A stretch of 47,037 bases of DNA from an uncultured Spirochaetaceae bacterium (GCA_902802305.1 CADCLG010000021.1:1-47037), one strand, 5' to 3'; positions 35,300 to 44,161 are shown, numbered from the stretch's first letter. Notes: generated from the sequence alone by a model not told the origin. A program made the numbers and translations.

Positions 35300-35345
35300 T
35301 ATGGACAAAGGAAAATCATATTTCAGATTTCCAAGGGGTTTTGAT

Positions 35346-35374
35346 ATTTTATTTTAAAAAGGGAATAAGGTCAA
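35346..35374 (-). promoter_or_regulatory. Promoter of the rpsF-ssb-rpsR-rplI operon
   Basis: On the minus strand TTGACC (35374-35369), a 17-base spacer and TAAAAT (35351-35346) form a near-consensus promoter. The -35 box ends one base from the 92-bp repeat array. Confidence 0.75.
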
Positions 35375-35375
35375 T

Positions 35376-35731
35376 ACGAGCCTGTGGCATTTTTTTTGTA
35401 ACTTCAATTGCTACAAGGCTCGTTCACTATTTTGCGTGAAGCAAAATAGTGAAATGGAATAGAGATTACGTGCCCGATGTATTTATCTTATAACTTTCAT
35501 TGCTACAAGGCTCGTTCACTATTTTGCATGAAGCAAAATAGTGAAATGGAATAGAGATTACGTGCCCGATGTATTTATCTTATAACTTTCATTGCTACTA
35601 GGCTCGTTCACTATTTTGCGTGAAGCAAAATAGTGAAATGGAATAGAGATTACGTGCCCGTTGCATTTTTTTTGTAACTTCCATTGCTACCAGGCTCGTT
35701 CACTATTTTGCATGAAGCAAAATAGTGCATT
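35376..35731. repeat. 92-bp tandem repeat array, four units, each with two inverted repeats
   Basis: Units begin with ACGNGCC at 35376, 35468, 35560 and 35652; the last is cut short near 35731. Each unit holds a 13-bp inverted repeat, TTCACTATTTTGC then a 5-base loop (GTGAA or ATGAA) then GCAAAATAGTGAA. The hairpins are at 35423-35453, 35515-35545, 35607-35637 and 35699-35729; the outer two pairs are lost in the last. A second, imperfect inverted repeat pairs the unit start (ACGAGCCTGTGGCA) with TGCTACAAGGCTCGT. Units 1 and 4 share one internal filler (GCATTTTTTTTGTAACTT) and units 2 and 3 another, so the order is A-B-B-A. Hairpin loops alternate G, A, G, A. No open frame or T-run terminator is present. 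Confidence 0.95.
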
Positions 35732-35744
35732 ATATTATTTAGGC

Positions 35745-35774
35745 TTGAAAATATGTATTTTTATACTTTATAAT
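35745..35774 (+). promoter_or_regulatory. Promoter of the ankyrin lipoprotein gene
   Basis: TTGAAA (35745-35750), an 18-base spacer and TATAAT (35769-35774) lie 14 bases after the repeat array. A second TATAAT is at 35778-35783. AAGGA precedes the ATG at 35821. Confidence 0.65.
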
Positions 35775-35820
35775 AAGTATAATACACTATAAATTGGTTT
35801 AAGTTTTTTAAGGAATATAA

Positions 35821-37437
35821 ATGAAAAAGGGTTTATTTTTATCTTTGACTTTCGCACTTTTCTTTGTTTTCGGATGCGCAACTACAAATACAAATATAGA
35901 ACATCCGGCAGAATATAATCTTGATTTAGGCAAATACACTAACATACTCGATCTTAATGCTGATAAAGACAATACTTTTTCTGGAATTATTAAAGGCATT
36001 AAATTTAAGAAAAACATTCCTGAAGCTGGAGATAAAATTATAATTTATTGTACAGGAAAGCCCAGTATTGAAATGACTTCTCTTAAAGGTGAACTTTTTT
36101 CCAGTAATCAATCATACGGAACTTTTGAACTTATAAATCAGGAAGAAAAGAAAAACGCATTCAGTTCAAAAGCAGAAATAATTTTAGACAAACAGGTTGA
36201 AGAAAGCCTTTCTGTTAAGTTATTTTATGAAAATGCAGAAATAACAAAAAACCCATGGATTCAAATGAAGGCAAGTAAGCTGCCAAAAGCAGAGAAAACA
36301 GAAAAAGCTCAGGAGCTGCCGGTAGAAGTTGAAAAAACAATCAAAAATACTGTAGAAAGCACAGAAAGCTGGTACATCTGCAGAACAAAATCAAAGCAGA
36401 AAGCAGGAAAACTACTAAGCGGTCCTTTTTCTAACCGACAGCAGGCTATTTTGGTATGGATTTACAAGGATTTGCAGGAAAACAAAAAATACTGCATTGC
36501 AAAAAACTATTCTTTTATAACAAGCAGCCCCTCTTCTTTCTTTGCGGAAGATTATAAAAAAATCAAGGAAGAAACAGAAACACTAGATGCTGCAAAAGTC
36601 TTTGAAAAATATTTTTATAATGGAGAAAAAGAAGAAATAAAAGAGGAAAAAGAGGCAGAAAAGATTATTGAGCCGGAAAAAACAGAATCCTTCTTTGATT
36701 TATCCAATTATGACAAAAATGAAGATTTATATCCAAGCTATCAAAAAGAATACCTTCAGGATTATGCTCCTAAAAAGGAATTAAGATTGCCAGAAGAAAC
36801 AATCATAGAAAAAACAATTCTTAATCCTAACGAAGCTGATAATTTTGGCTCTACTCTCCTTATGAAAGCGGCTAAAAACGGCAACAACTGGGAATTAAAA
36901 TCTCTTCTGACTTCGGGAGCAGATGTAAATCTTACAGACAAGGATGGATGGACAGCTCTAATGTACGCCTGCCGCTATCAGGAAAATGTTTCTATAGTTG
37001 ACAGTCTGATTGATGCGGGAGCCCAGGTAAAAATCAAAAATAAATATGATTTATCACCTTTAATTCTCGCTTCAACCTACAACGGTAATCCTGAAATCAT
37101 AAAAAAACTGCTGAATTATTATTCAGTTTCTGAAAAAGAAGTTCTTCAGGCTTTTGTTCTTCTGCTGACAGACAATTCTTCTTCAGATTTTTCAAAAATT
37201 GCCAAAATTGAGACTTTTATGGATAAATCAATACCATTAAATACTTTTTATAATGGAAAAACACCATTAATGTATGCCGCTCAATTCTGCAATTCGACCA
37301 GTATCATCGATGTTCTTCTTAAAAAAGGGGCAGTAACTTCCATCCGCTCTACAGAAGGTAAAACAGCCTTTGATTATGCAATGGAAAACAATAAATTAAA
37401 GCACGATGATATTTTCTGGTCACTCAACAAAAAATAA
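35821..37437 (+). CDS. Lipoprotein with C-terminal ankyrin repeats
   Basis: The 538-aa product has a lipoprotein signal with lipobox VFGC (Cys19). The N-terminal 170 residues form an unknown beta-rich domain. A segment around WYICRTKSKQKAGKLLSGPF may be SPOR-like. A Glu/Lys-rich linker follows (about 265-335), then three to five ankyrin repeats (FGSTLLMKAAKNGNNWELKS, DGWTALMYACRYQENVS, LSPLILASTYNGNPE, NGKTPLMYAAQFCNS, EGKTAFDYAMENN). Ankyrin repeats bind proteins, so this is probably a surface or periplasmic adaptor. It has its own promoter and a good ribosome site; rsmD follows 29 bases downstream. Confidence 0.85.
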   Translation: MKKGLFLSLTFALFFVFGCATTNTNIEHPAEYNLDLGKYTNILDLNADKDNTFSGIIKGIKFKKNIPEAGDKIIIYCTGKPSIEMTSLKGELFSSNQSYGTFELINQEEKKNAFSSKAEIILDKQVEESLSVKLFYENAEITKNPWIQMKASKLPKAEKTEKAQELPVEVEKTIKNTVESTESWYICRTKSKQKAGKLLSGPFSNRQQAILVWIYKDLQENKKYCIAKNYSFITSSPSSFFAEDYKKIKEETETLDAAKVFEKYFYNGEKEEIKEEKEAEKIIEPEKTESFFDLSNYDKNEDLYPSYQKEYLQDYAPKKELRLPEETIIEKTILNPNEADNFGSTLLMKAAKNGNNWELKSLLTSGADVNLTDKDGWTALMYACRYQENVSIVDSLIDAGAQVKIKNKYDLSPLILASTYNGNPEIIKKLLNYYSVSEKEVLQAFVLLLTDNSSSDFSKIAKIETFMDKSIPLNTFYNGKTPLMYAAQFCNSTSIIDVLLKKGAVTSIRSTEGKTAFDYAMENNKLKHDDIFWSLNKK

Positions 37438-37466
37438 TATAATACAGCAAAATAAGCAGGATAAAA

Positions 37467-38021
37467 ATGAGAATTACAGGTGGAAAACTTAAAGGTAGAA
37501 TTATAAAATGCCCGGATGGAGTAATCCGACCGGCAATGGATAGAATGAGAGAATCAGTTTTTTCTATTCTTGGTAATTTGGAAGGTAAATCTTTCCTTGA
37601 TTTATTTTCGGGCTCGGGAACAATTGCGATTGAAGCTGTTTCAAGAGGTGCAAGTCACGTAGAATTATGTGAAAAGGACAAGATAAAGATAAATACGGTT
37701 CTTGAAAATGTCTCAATTGCAGAAAATGAAGTTGGAATAAAGATTCAGTGTCATTTTATGCCGGTGGAATATTTTATAAAACGTTGCAAAGCTTCCTTTG
37801 ACTTTATTTTTTTTGATCCACCCTTCCCTTACAAATTTCATGAAGATTTGGTAAAACAAGCAGATGAAAAAGGAATGCTTAATAAAACAGGAACAATCTT
37901 AGTTCACCGCCCGGAAGAGCATTTTATGCCAGATAAAATTGGGAATCTTACAAGAATAGACCAGAGGGTTTACGGACGTTCCATTGTTGATTTTTATAGT
38001 TACAGTGTGAATAAAGAGTAA
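37467..38021 (+). CDS. rsmD: 16S rRNA m2G966 methyltransferase RsmD
   Basis: The 184-aa SAM-dependent methyltransferase starts MRITGGKLKGRIIKCP. RPAMDRMRESVFSIL is the RsmD signature, SAM motif I is FLDLFSGSGTIAIEA, and the catalytic FDFIFFDPPFPY contains the DPPF motif. It adds a methyl group to N2 of a guanine in 16S rRNA. AGGA lies 7-8 bases before the ATG. It probably shares a transcript with the ankyrin gene. Confidence 0.95.
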   Translation: MRITGGKLKGRIIKCPDGVIRPAMDRMRESVFSILGNLEGKSFLDLFSGSGTIAIEAVSRGASHVELCEKDKIKINTVLENVSIAENEVGIKIQCHFMPVEYFIKRCKASFDFIFFDPPFPYKFHEDLVKQADEKGMLNKTGTILVHRPEEHFMPDKIGNLTRIDQRVYGRSIVDFYSYSVNKE

Positions 38022-38088
38022 AAATCCCCCTCTATTCATTTTTTAAGTAAAAACTTGCCTTATTATCACGCTAAAATTCATTATTTGT

Positions 38089-38116
38089 TTGACATAACAA
38101 AAAATTATGATAATAT
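38089..38116 (+). promoter_or_regulatory. Promoter of the TPR gene pair
   Basis: A perfect TTGACA (38089-38094), a 16-base spacer and TAATAT (38111-38116) lie 19 bases before the ATG at 38136. Several overlapping AT-rich hexamers could also serve as -10. Confidence 0.65.
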
Positions 38117-38135
38117 ATATTTATTGTAGTAAAAT

Positions 38136-38498
38136 ATGAATAGAAAAGTTGATGCTGAAGAAAAATTCATTGCTGCTTTAAACGAAAAAAGACTCTCTGA
38201 TGGTTTTATCAAGGTCACTGACAATCCAGTTCAAGGATTAACTCCCGAACAAAAGGTCATACTTAATCGCAGAGCAAATACAATGTTTAACTCAGGCAAC
38301 ATAGAGGATGCTCGCCGTATTTTTATTACTACAGGTTATTCAGATGGGCTTACACGCGTAGGCGATTATTATATGAATAATAAACAGGGGTTAAAGGCAT
38401 TAAAAGCTTATCATTTAGCCCATAACAGGAGAGATGCAGAACCAATTTATGAATCGCTTGCACAAATTGTTTCTACATTATTAAAACAAAACTATTAA
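38136..38498 (+). CDS. Small TPR-like cytoplasmic protein
   Basis: The 120-aa product has no signal peptide. I do not recognise a named family. Residues 45-115 form three helical hairpins of TPR-like pattern (NRRANTMFNSGNIEDARRIF, GLTRVGDYYMNNKQGLKALK, YHLAHNRRDAEPIYESLAQI). It lies 48 bases before a larger TPR protein and behind its own TTGACA promoter, so the two are likely co-expressed and may interact. No Shine-Dalgarno is seen at the ATG. Confidence 0.75.
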   Translation: MNRKVDAEEKFIAALNEKRLSDGFIKVTDNPVQGLTPEQKVILNRRANTMFNSGNIEDARRIFITTGYSDGLTRVGDYYMNNKQGLKALKAYHLAHNRRDAEPIYESLAQIVSTLLKQNY

Positions 38499-38546
38499 TT
38501 TTACTTTTGTTAAATAAAAAAATAAAAGGGAGATTTAAAAATTAAT

Positions 38547-39707
38547 ATGGATAATAATTTTTCTACAACAACATCATCAGAATTTGCAGAATCTCAAGAA
38601 TTTGAAATGTCATCTGATAAAATCACAGATGGAAATGATCAGATTACAGAATTATCAAAAAAAGGTTATCAGCTTTTGAAAGAAAATGACACAGAGGGTG
38701 CCCGCCACGCTTTTGAATCAATTCTTTCTTTGGAAGATAACAACAACTACGCTTTGGTTGGTTTAGGCGACATTGCAAGAAAACAGAACAACTTTAATGA
38801 AGCTATTTCCTTTTACAATAAATGTTTGTCTTTTTACCCTTCAAACAATTATGCATTATTTGGTCTTGCAGATTGTTATAAAGCACTTAATCAGTTCTCA
38901 AAAGCAATAGATATCTGGCAGCAGTATTTAGTTCATGATGATAAAAACATTACTGTCATCACCCGTGTTGCTGATGCCTATAGAAAAACAAAGGATTTTA
39001 GAAAATCAAAGGAACTCTATCTTAAAGTTCTGGAAATGGAACAGGACAATCCTTATGCTTTAATTGGTCTTGGACACTTGAGTTATGATTTTAAGGAATA
39101 CAAGGATGCATTATATTACTGGACACGTATTTATGATTTGAATCAGGATAATTCCGATATCCGTGTTCTTACAGCAATCGGAAACTGTCACAGAAAATTA
39201 AAGACTTTTGAAAAAGGAACCTACTACTTTGAAAAAGCTCTTGCACGCGACCCTAAGAATTTCTATGCGCTATTTGGACTTGCAGATTGTTACCGCGGAC
39301 TTGGGATGCAGGGGCGTTCTATTGAATACTGGAACAAGATTCTAGAAATAGACCCTAAAAACAAGGTTATCTTAACCCGGGCAGGAGATGCTTACAGAAC
39401 AATCGGTAACTATGAAGAAGCTGTAAACTATTACAACAAAGCACTTGAAATTGATTTTGATATTTATGCTGCAATCGGTCTTGCTTTGATTTGTAAAGCA
39501 CAGGGAAAGAATGATGAAGCTGTAAAGAGATTCAAAACTTTGATTCAGAATGACCCAAGAAACTCTCGTCTTTATGTAGATTTGGCTGAATGTTATGTAC
39601 AGATGAACAAAACCGATGAAGCAATAAATCTGCTTGAACATTTCTTGAGAAATGACGGCAAGAACATGCAGATTAAAACAATTCTTGAAAAAATCAAGAG
39701 AGCATAA
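38547..39707 (+). CDS. TPR-repeat protein with a duplicated four-repeat block
   Basis: The 386-aa protein begins with an acidic Ser/Thr/Glu-rich region (about 1-35), then consists almost entirely of TPR helices (about ten repeats of 34 residues). NYALFGLADCYKAL and FYALFGLADCYRGL are near-identical and lie 138 residues apart. The regions after them (VITRVADAYRKTKDF and ILTRAGDAYRTIGNY) also match, so a block of four repeats was duplicated. TPR surfaces bind peptides or partner proteins. No catalytic domain or signal peptide is seen. A terminator follows at 39739-39781. Confidence 0.92.
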   Translation: MDNNFSTTTSSEFAESQEFEMSSDKITDGNDQITELSKKGYQLLKENDTEGARHAFESILSLEDNNNYALVGLGDIARKQNNFNEAISFYNKCLSFYPSNNYALFGLADCYKALNQFSKAIDIWQQYLVHDDKNITVITRVADAYRKTKDFRKSKELYLKVLEMEQDNPYALIGLGHLSYDFKEYKDALYYWTRIYDLNQDNSDIRVLTAIGNCHRKLKTFEKGTYYFEKALARDPKNFYALFGLADCYRGLGMQGRSIEYWNKILEIDPKNKVILTRAGDAYRTIGNYEEAVNYYNKALEIDFDIYAAIGLALICKAQGKNDEAVKRFKTLIQNDPRNSRLYVDLAECYVQMNKTDEAINLLEHFLRNDGKNMQIKTILEKIKRA

Positions 39708-39738
39708 TTTACTGCTCTAACAAAAAAACTAACTTATT

Positions 39739-39781
39739 GGGAAAGAAATTTGCCACGCAACTTTCTTTCCCTTTTCTTTTT
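39739..39781 (+). terminator. Rho-independent terminator after the TPR gene
   Basis: GGGAAAGAAA (39739-39748) pairs with TTTCTTTCCC (39762-39771), followed by TTTTCTTTTT. It lies between the TPR stop and the rlmN start and rules out the earlier in-frame start at 39750. Confidence 0.85.
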
Positions 39782-39818
39782 AACCGAAAAGTTGTATAAA
39801 CTTTATAAAGGATTACCA

Positions 39819-40841
39819 ATGGATAAAATAGAATTAACATCACTTTTACCGGAAGAAATTGTTGAAAAACTTGAATTAAAACAGAAATTCCGTGGAATGC
39901 AGATTTTTAAATGGATTGGAAACGGAGCAGAAGATTTCAATCAGATGACAAATCTTGGTCTTGATTTACGAAAGCTTCTTGAAGAAAAAGCCATTTTACG
40001 TACTTCCAAGGTGAATGAAGTTCTAAAGGATCCGGACGGAACAATAAAGCTTCAGATTGAACTGCATGATAAAAATGCAGTAGAAACAGTTCTGCTTACA
40101 GACAAAGAAGGAAGAAAAACAGCCTGTGTATCCTGCCAGGCCGGCTGCGCCATGAAATGTGCCTTTTGTATGACAGGAACTCTAGGCCTTACAAGAAACC
40201 TTACAGCCGGTGAAATTGTAGAGGAGTTTTTATACCTCGAAAAAGAAGCAGGAAAATTAGACAACATAGTTTTTATGGGGATGGGAGAACCAATGCAAAA
40301 TCTCCCTGCAATAAGAAAAGCAATACAAATATTATGTCACAAAGACGGAAGAGCCCTTTCCTCCAAAAGAATCACCCTTTCTACCTGCGGAATTGTAAGT
40401 GGAATTTATGATTTAGCCGACAATGGACCAAATATCCGTCTTGCAGTCTCTCTCACCACCGCCAACGAGGACTTAAGAAAAGAACTCATGCCAGTTGCAA
40501 AGGGCGAAAAGAATTCCCTTGCAGAATTAAAAAAAGCTATCGATTACTATGCAAAAAAAAGCGGAAAACGCGTAACTCTTGAAGCAGCTCTTCTACACGA
40601 CAAAAACACAGACAAAACAAGTGCCCAAAACATGATTAATTTTGCCAGAGGAATAGACGTAAACATAAATCTTATCCCCTGGAATCCTGTTGCCTGCCTC
40701 CCCTTTGAAGAACCGACCAACAATGAAGTCCACAATTTTGTTGCACAGCTTGAAAAAGCAGGTTTAAACGTGACTCTCAGAACCAGAAGAGGAAGAAAAA
40801 TCGGCGGTGCCTGCGGACAATTAGGAAAAACACAAAAATAA
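39819..40841 (+). CDS. rlmN: 23S rRNA (and tRNA) adenine-C2 methyltransferase RlmN
   Basis: The frame opens at 39750 inside a terminator hairpin, so the ATG at 39819 (AAAGGA upstream) is chosen, giving 340 aa. Radical-SAM cysteines are in CAMKCAFC, with FMGMGEPMQN after them. The methyl-carrying and resolving cysteines are in the ACVSCQAGC region and the C-terminal IGGACGQL. The enzyme methylates C2 of A2503 in 23S rRNA and A37 in some tRNAs. Cfr is a close relative, but the N-terminal part and housekeeping context favour RlmN. Confidence 0.95.
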   Translation: MDKIELTSLLPEEIVEKLELKQKFRGMQIFKWIGNGAEDFNQMTNLGLDLRKLLEEKAILRTSKVNEVLKDPDGTIKLQIELHDKNAVETVLLTDKEGRKTACVSCQAGCAMKCAFCMTGTLGLTRNLTAGEIVEEFLYLEKEAGKLDNIVFMGMGEPMQNLPAIRKAIQILCHKDGRALSSKRITLSTCGIVSGIYDLADNGPNIRLAVSLTTANEDLRKELMPVAKGEKNSLAELKKAIDYYAKKSGKRVTLEAALLHDKNTDKTSAQNMINFARGIDVNINLIPWNPVACLPFEEPTNNEVHNFVAQLEKAGLNVTLRTRRGRKIGGACGQLGKTQK

Positions 40842-40882
40842 TTTATTTCTCTAAAATATTGAATAAAATCTCAAAAATTAAT

Positions 40883-40942
40883 TTGACAGATTGAAATTTC
40901 TGCTTTATTGTTATAGTTGTATCGATGATAGTAACACTATCA
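40883..40942 (+). promoter_or_regulatory. Promoter and candidate operator of the galactoside operon
   Basis: TTGACA (40883-40888), a 17-base spacer and TATTGT (40906-40911) form a promoter with a weak -10. Downstream, TGATAGTAACACTATCA (40926-40942) is a perfect inverted repeat with 7-bp arms. A related half-site, TGATAGCG on the opposite strand, follows at about 40971-40978. Repression by the TetR-type gene at 44208-44873 is a reasonable guess. Confidence 0.55.
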
Positions 40943-40992
40943 CTCAAAAACTAACGCTATCAGCAATTAAAACGTTAAACAAGGACGGAGCA

Positions 40993-42675
40993 ATGTTAAC
41001 TTTCAAGTCAAATTACACTTATAAAGCAGTAAAAAATACCCTGCTGAATCCACTTAAAATTGAGGAACTGACAGTTTCAAAAGAACATTCTGCTGAAAAA
41101 GCCTGGATTAATATTGGCGGCTGGCAGTCCTGGAGTCCCGGATTTGAAATCAAGCCTGGTCAAAAACAGGAAAATCTTACCTGCCACATTGTACGCCCTT
41201 TTAACAAATACCTCACCTTCCCTAATACAAGCTTCAAAACAAGCAAAAATATAGTCCTTGGACATTTTGTAATTTACTTACGCTGGGATAATTTCTATTT
41301 ATTTCTTGCTTCCAGCGGAAACTTGAAAAAAGTATTACCGCCAGTCCAGTTTATAATCAACCGAAAGGAAAATACAATTACCCCTGAGCTTTGTGACACA
41401 GGAAAAATCTGGGAAAAAGACGAAGTTCAATGTGAATTAGAAATATTTACCGCTGAATCATTTTTTGAAGCAAGAAAAAAGCTGGAAGAAATCTTTGGCT
41501 CCTCTGATAAAAACTCCAGCAATTATTCAGATAGATTCAATCAGATTGATTTTCTTGGAAAAACTTCTTTAGGCTGGGAAAGCTGGTACAACCATTATTC
41601 GAAAATTAATGAAAAATTGATTGAAGACGATTTGGAAGCCCTGTCTAAACAAGAAAGCTTTATCAACATTATCTGCGAAAAAGAAAATCCTGTTTTCCAG
41701 ATTGATGACGGCTGGGAAAAACAGTTAGGAAACTGGGAAATTGACGAAAAACGCTTTCCAGAAGGGCTGAAAAGGCTTACAGAAAAAATCTCAGAAAAAG
41801 GCTATATTCCAGGACTTTGGATTGCCCCTTTTATAATCGATTTACGCTCACCAACAGCAATAAATCATCCAGACTGGCTTTTACGGGATGATAACAATCA
41901 TCTTATTTCTGCCGGCTATAATCCATTATGGGGACCTACAGCAACTTTTTATGCACTTGATATAAGCAATGAAGAAGTTCTTTCTTATCTTGATAAAATC
42001 ATGGAAAAACTCATAAATGAATGGGGTTTCCGTTATCTAAAGCTCGATTTTTTATATGCAGGAATGTTGTATGGAACTTTCAAAAATAAAGGTCCGTCAT
42101 ACCAATGGTATTCAAAAGCAATTAAAATGCTTACAAAACGAAAATCAAACGCAAAAGGTGAAAAGGTAACATATTTAGGCTGTGGTGCCCCTTTTGAAAT
42201 GTCTTTTAATGATTTACCTTTATCTCGAATAGGCTGCGACACCTATGAAAAATGGGAAAACAAGCTTCCAAAAGCATTGGATATAAACGGACGCAATTCC
42301 GCTTATATGAACTTAAAAGACACCCTTGGACATGCAATTTGGGATAAAATCATCTTTGCAAATGATCCTGATGTTATTTTTATCCGCAAGGAAAACTGCT
42401 ATCTGACCAGTGACGAAAAACTTCTTATAGCAACAGTAAATATTTTATTTGGAAGTCAGATTATGTATTCTGATGATCCGGCAAGCCTTACATCACAGAA
42501 AGAAATCGAACTATCCCAAAAGATTAAAGCAATCAGACAAAAATACCAAGGCGAACTCTTTCTGGTAAAAAATACAGACAAGGATAAATACTACATTGAA
42601 TCTCTGTCAAAAAAATATAGCGGTGAAATCAATTTAGGCGGAAAAGACCACTACATCAGAATAAAGGAAGTATAG
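40993..42675 (+). CDS. GH36 alpha-galactosidase
   Basis: The frame opens at 40891, but that start overlaps the promoter. The ATG at 40993 has GGAG just upstream and gives 560 aa. Clan GH-D motifs are clear: LGWESWYNHYSKI, FQIDDGWEK, GLWIAPFI, the nucleophile Asp352 in RYLKLDFLY and the acid/base Asp416 in RIGCDTYEKW. It should release alpha-linked galactose from raffinose-type sugars or galactomannan pieces. There is no signal peptide, so it is cytoplasmic, matching the GPH symporter downstream. It is shorter than the usual 700-aa GH36 enzymes. Substrate is inferred. Confidence 0.85.
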   Translation: MLTFKSNYTYKAVKNTLLNPLKIEELTVSKEHSAEKAWINIGGWQSWSPGFEIKPGQKQENLTCHIVRPFNKYLTFPNTSFKTSKNIVLGHFVIYLRWDNFYLFLASSGNLKKVLPPVQFIINRKENTITPELCDTGKIWEKDEVQCELEIFTAESFFEARKKLEEIFGSSDKNSSNYSDRFNQIDFLGKTSLGWESWYNHYSKINEKLIEDDLEALSKQESFINIICEKENPVFQIDDGWEKQLGNWEIDEKRFPEGLKRLTEKISEKGYIPGLWIAPFIIDLRSPTAINHPDWLLRDDNNHLISAGYNPLWGPTATFYALDISNEEVLSYLDKIMEKLINEWGFRYLKLDFLYAGMLYGTFKNKGPSYQWYSKAIKMLTKRKSNAKGEKVTYLGCGAPFEMSFNDLPLSRIGCDTYEKWENKLPKALDINGRNSAYMNLKDTLGHAIWDKIIFANDPDVIFIRKENCYLTSDEKLLIATVNILFGSQIMYSDDPASLTSQKEIELSQKIKAIRQKYQGELFLVKNTDKDKYYIESLSKKYSGEINLGGKDHYIRIKEV

Positions 42676-42691
42676 ATTTATGGAGGAAATT

Positions 42692-44161
42692 ATGGAAATA
42701 TTCGGAAACAAAATCAGCAATAAAGATTACAGAAAAGCCCTAAAAGGACAGAAGAAGTTTATAAGAAAGTTTGGTGATGACCGAAGCACAAAATATCCTC
42801 TTGCTTTGGCAGATAACAGCGTTCTGACACCTTTATTCGGAGTAAAAAACATAATCATTGCCGAAAATACAGATGGAAAACAAAGCTTTAAGGAAAGCCT
42901 GCCAGACAAAGCAATTATTATTGGAAACATAAGAATGGGCTTTGGTCACTATCGCATTTCAATGGCAATGGCCTCAGCAGCTCATTCAATGGGCTATATT
43001 CCCCTCTGGCTGGATTTAAACTCTTTTCCACAAACAACCTGCACAAAAATCATAAGCTATCAGAATAATCTTTATTCAACAGCTTCAAGACTCTCTCAAA
43101 AAATCGGATTATTCAATAAATTATTCTGGGAACCTCTCAATTATGAAGGCTTTAAAAAATTAAGCTACAATGCAGGCGATCAGAAAAATGCAGAACTTAT
43201 GACTCCCCTTTTTAATGAGATTCCAAAAGATATTCCTTTTGTAGGAACTCACGTCTGGCCAGCTCAGGCAGCAATTCATGCAGGAATGACAAAAGTTGTA
43301 AATGCAATTCCTGATAACTGGCCAATGGCTCTTCATCTGGCAGAAGGTTCAATTCATACAGTTCAGACAGAAAACTGCTACTGGGGATATAAAACTCTGC
43401 ACGGCTTTGACAAAGACAAGGTTTTAAATCCTATGAGCGAAAAAGATATTGCCTATACAGGACATTACATTGACCACGAAATTGTAAGCAATATAGAAAA
43501 AGACTGCCAGGCAAGAATAGAAAGAGCAAAAAATAAGGCACCAATAAGATTTTTACTTACAATAGGCGGTGCAGGTGCTCAGGGTGATTTTTTTGCCAAA
43601 ATTATTAAGACCTTGCTGCCATATATAAAAGAAAATAAGGCTTGCCTTTACATAAACTGCGGAGATTACCAAAACGTCTGGGAAATGCTTAAAGAAAAAA
43701 TCCTGGAATTATCAACAGCCCAGATTCACTTTAACGACTGGACCGAAGAATCAAACTTTGCTCAAAATGAAATTGAAGCTTCTCTTACTGACACAAAGAG
43801 CGGAATCCACGCCTTCTGTAACAAGGATATCTTTGCGGCAGTTTATATTACAAATCTTTTGATGAGAGCCTGTGATTTCCTTGTAACAAAACCAAGTGAG
43901 CTCGCCTTTTATCCGGTTCCAAAACTTTTTATAAGAAGAATCGGCGGACACGAAATGTGGGGAGCAATCCATTCAGCAGACCTTGGAGACGGTTCTCAGG
44001 AATGTGAAAGCCCTGAATATGCATGTGCAATGATAAAGCAGATTATGGAAAATCCAAATATTGAGCTTAGAATGTGCGAAAACATAATCAAAAATAATAA
44101 AAACGGCATTTATAACGGTGCCTACGAAGCAGTAAAACTTGCAGTTCAAGCATCTGAATAA
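42692..44161 (+). CDS. GT-B fold (MurG/MGDG-synthase-like) protein of unknown substrate
   Basis: The first ATG (42680) contains the GGAGG that serves the ATG at 42692, so the latter is the start (489 aa). I cannot name the family. An N-terminal GNIRMGFGHYRISMAMASAA resembles the GxGHxxAA loop of MurG and MGDG synthases. A C-terminal half has LLTIGGAGAQGDFF and CDFLVTKPSELAFYPVPKL, which resembles their nucleotide-sugar-binding TKPG/E motif. It may be a glycosyltransferase or a related glycoside-handling enzyme. It starts 16 bases after the alpha-galactosidase and ends inside the stretch before the TetR gene, so it belongs to the operon. Confidence 0.65.
   Translation: MEIFGNKISNKDYRKALKGQKKFIRKFGDDRSTKYPLALADNSVLTPLFGVKNIIIAENTDGKQSFKESLPDKAIIIGNIRMGFGHYRISMAMASAAHSMGYIPLWLDLNSFPQTTCTKIISYQNNLYSTASRLSQKIGLFNKLFWEPLNYEGFKKLSYNAGDQKNAELMTPLFNEIPKDIPFVGTHVWPAQAAIHAGMTKVVNAIPDNWPMALHLAEGSIHTVQTENCYWGYKTLHGFDKDKVLNPMSEKDIAYTGHYIDHEIVSNIEKDCQARIERAKNKAPIRFLLTIGGAGAQGDFFAKIIKTLLPYIKENKACLYINCGDYQNVWEMLKEKILELSTAQIHFNDWTEESNFAQNEIEASLTDTKSGIHAFCNKDIFAAVYITNLLMRACDFLVTKPSELAFYPVPKLFIRRIGGHEMWGAIHSADLGDGSQECESPEYACAMIKQIMENPNIELRMCENIIKNNKNGIYNGAYEAVKLAVQASE

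Noticed and set aside
35376..35731. CRISPR array
   Set aside because: The spacing units are themselves repeats, the unit is 92 bp, and there are no variable spacers or cas genes.
39750..39818. A 23-residue N-terminal extension of RlmN
   Set aside because: It would start inside a strong terminator hairpin, and the downstream ATG has a ribosome site and the normal RlmN start.
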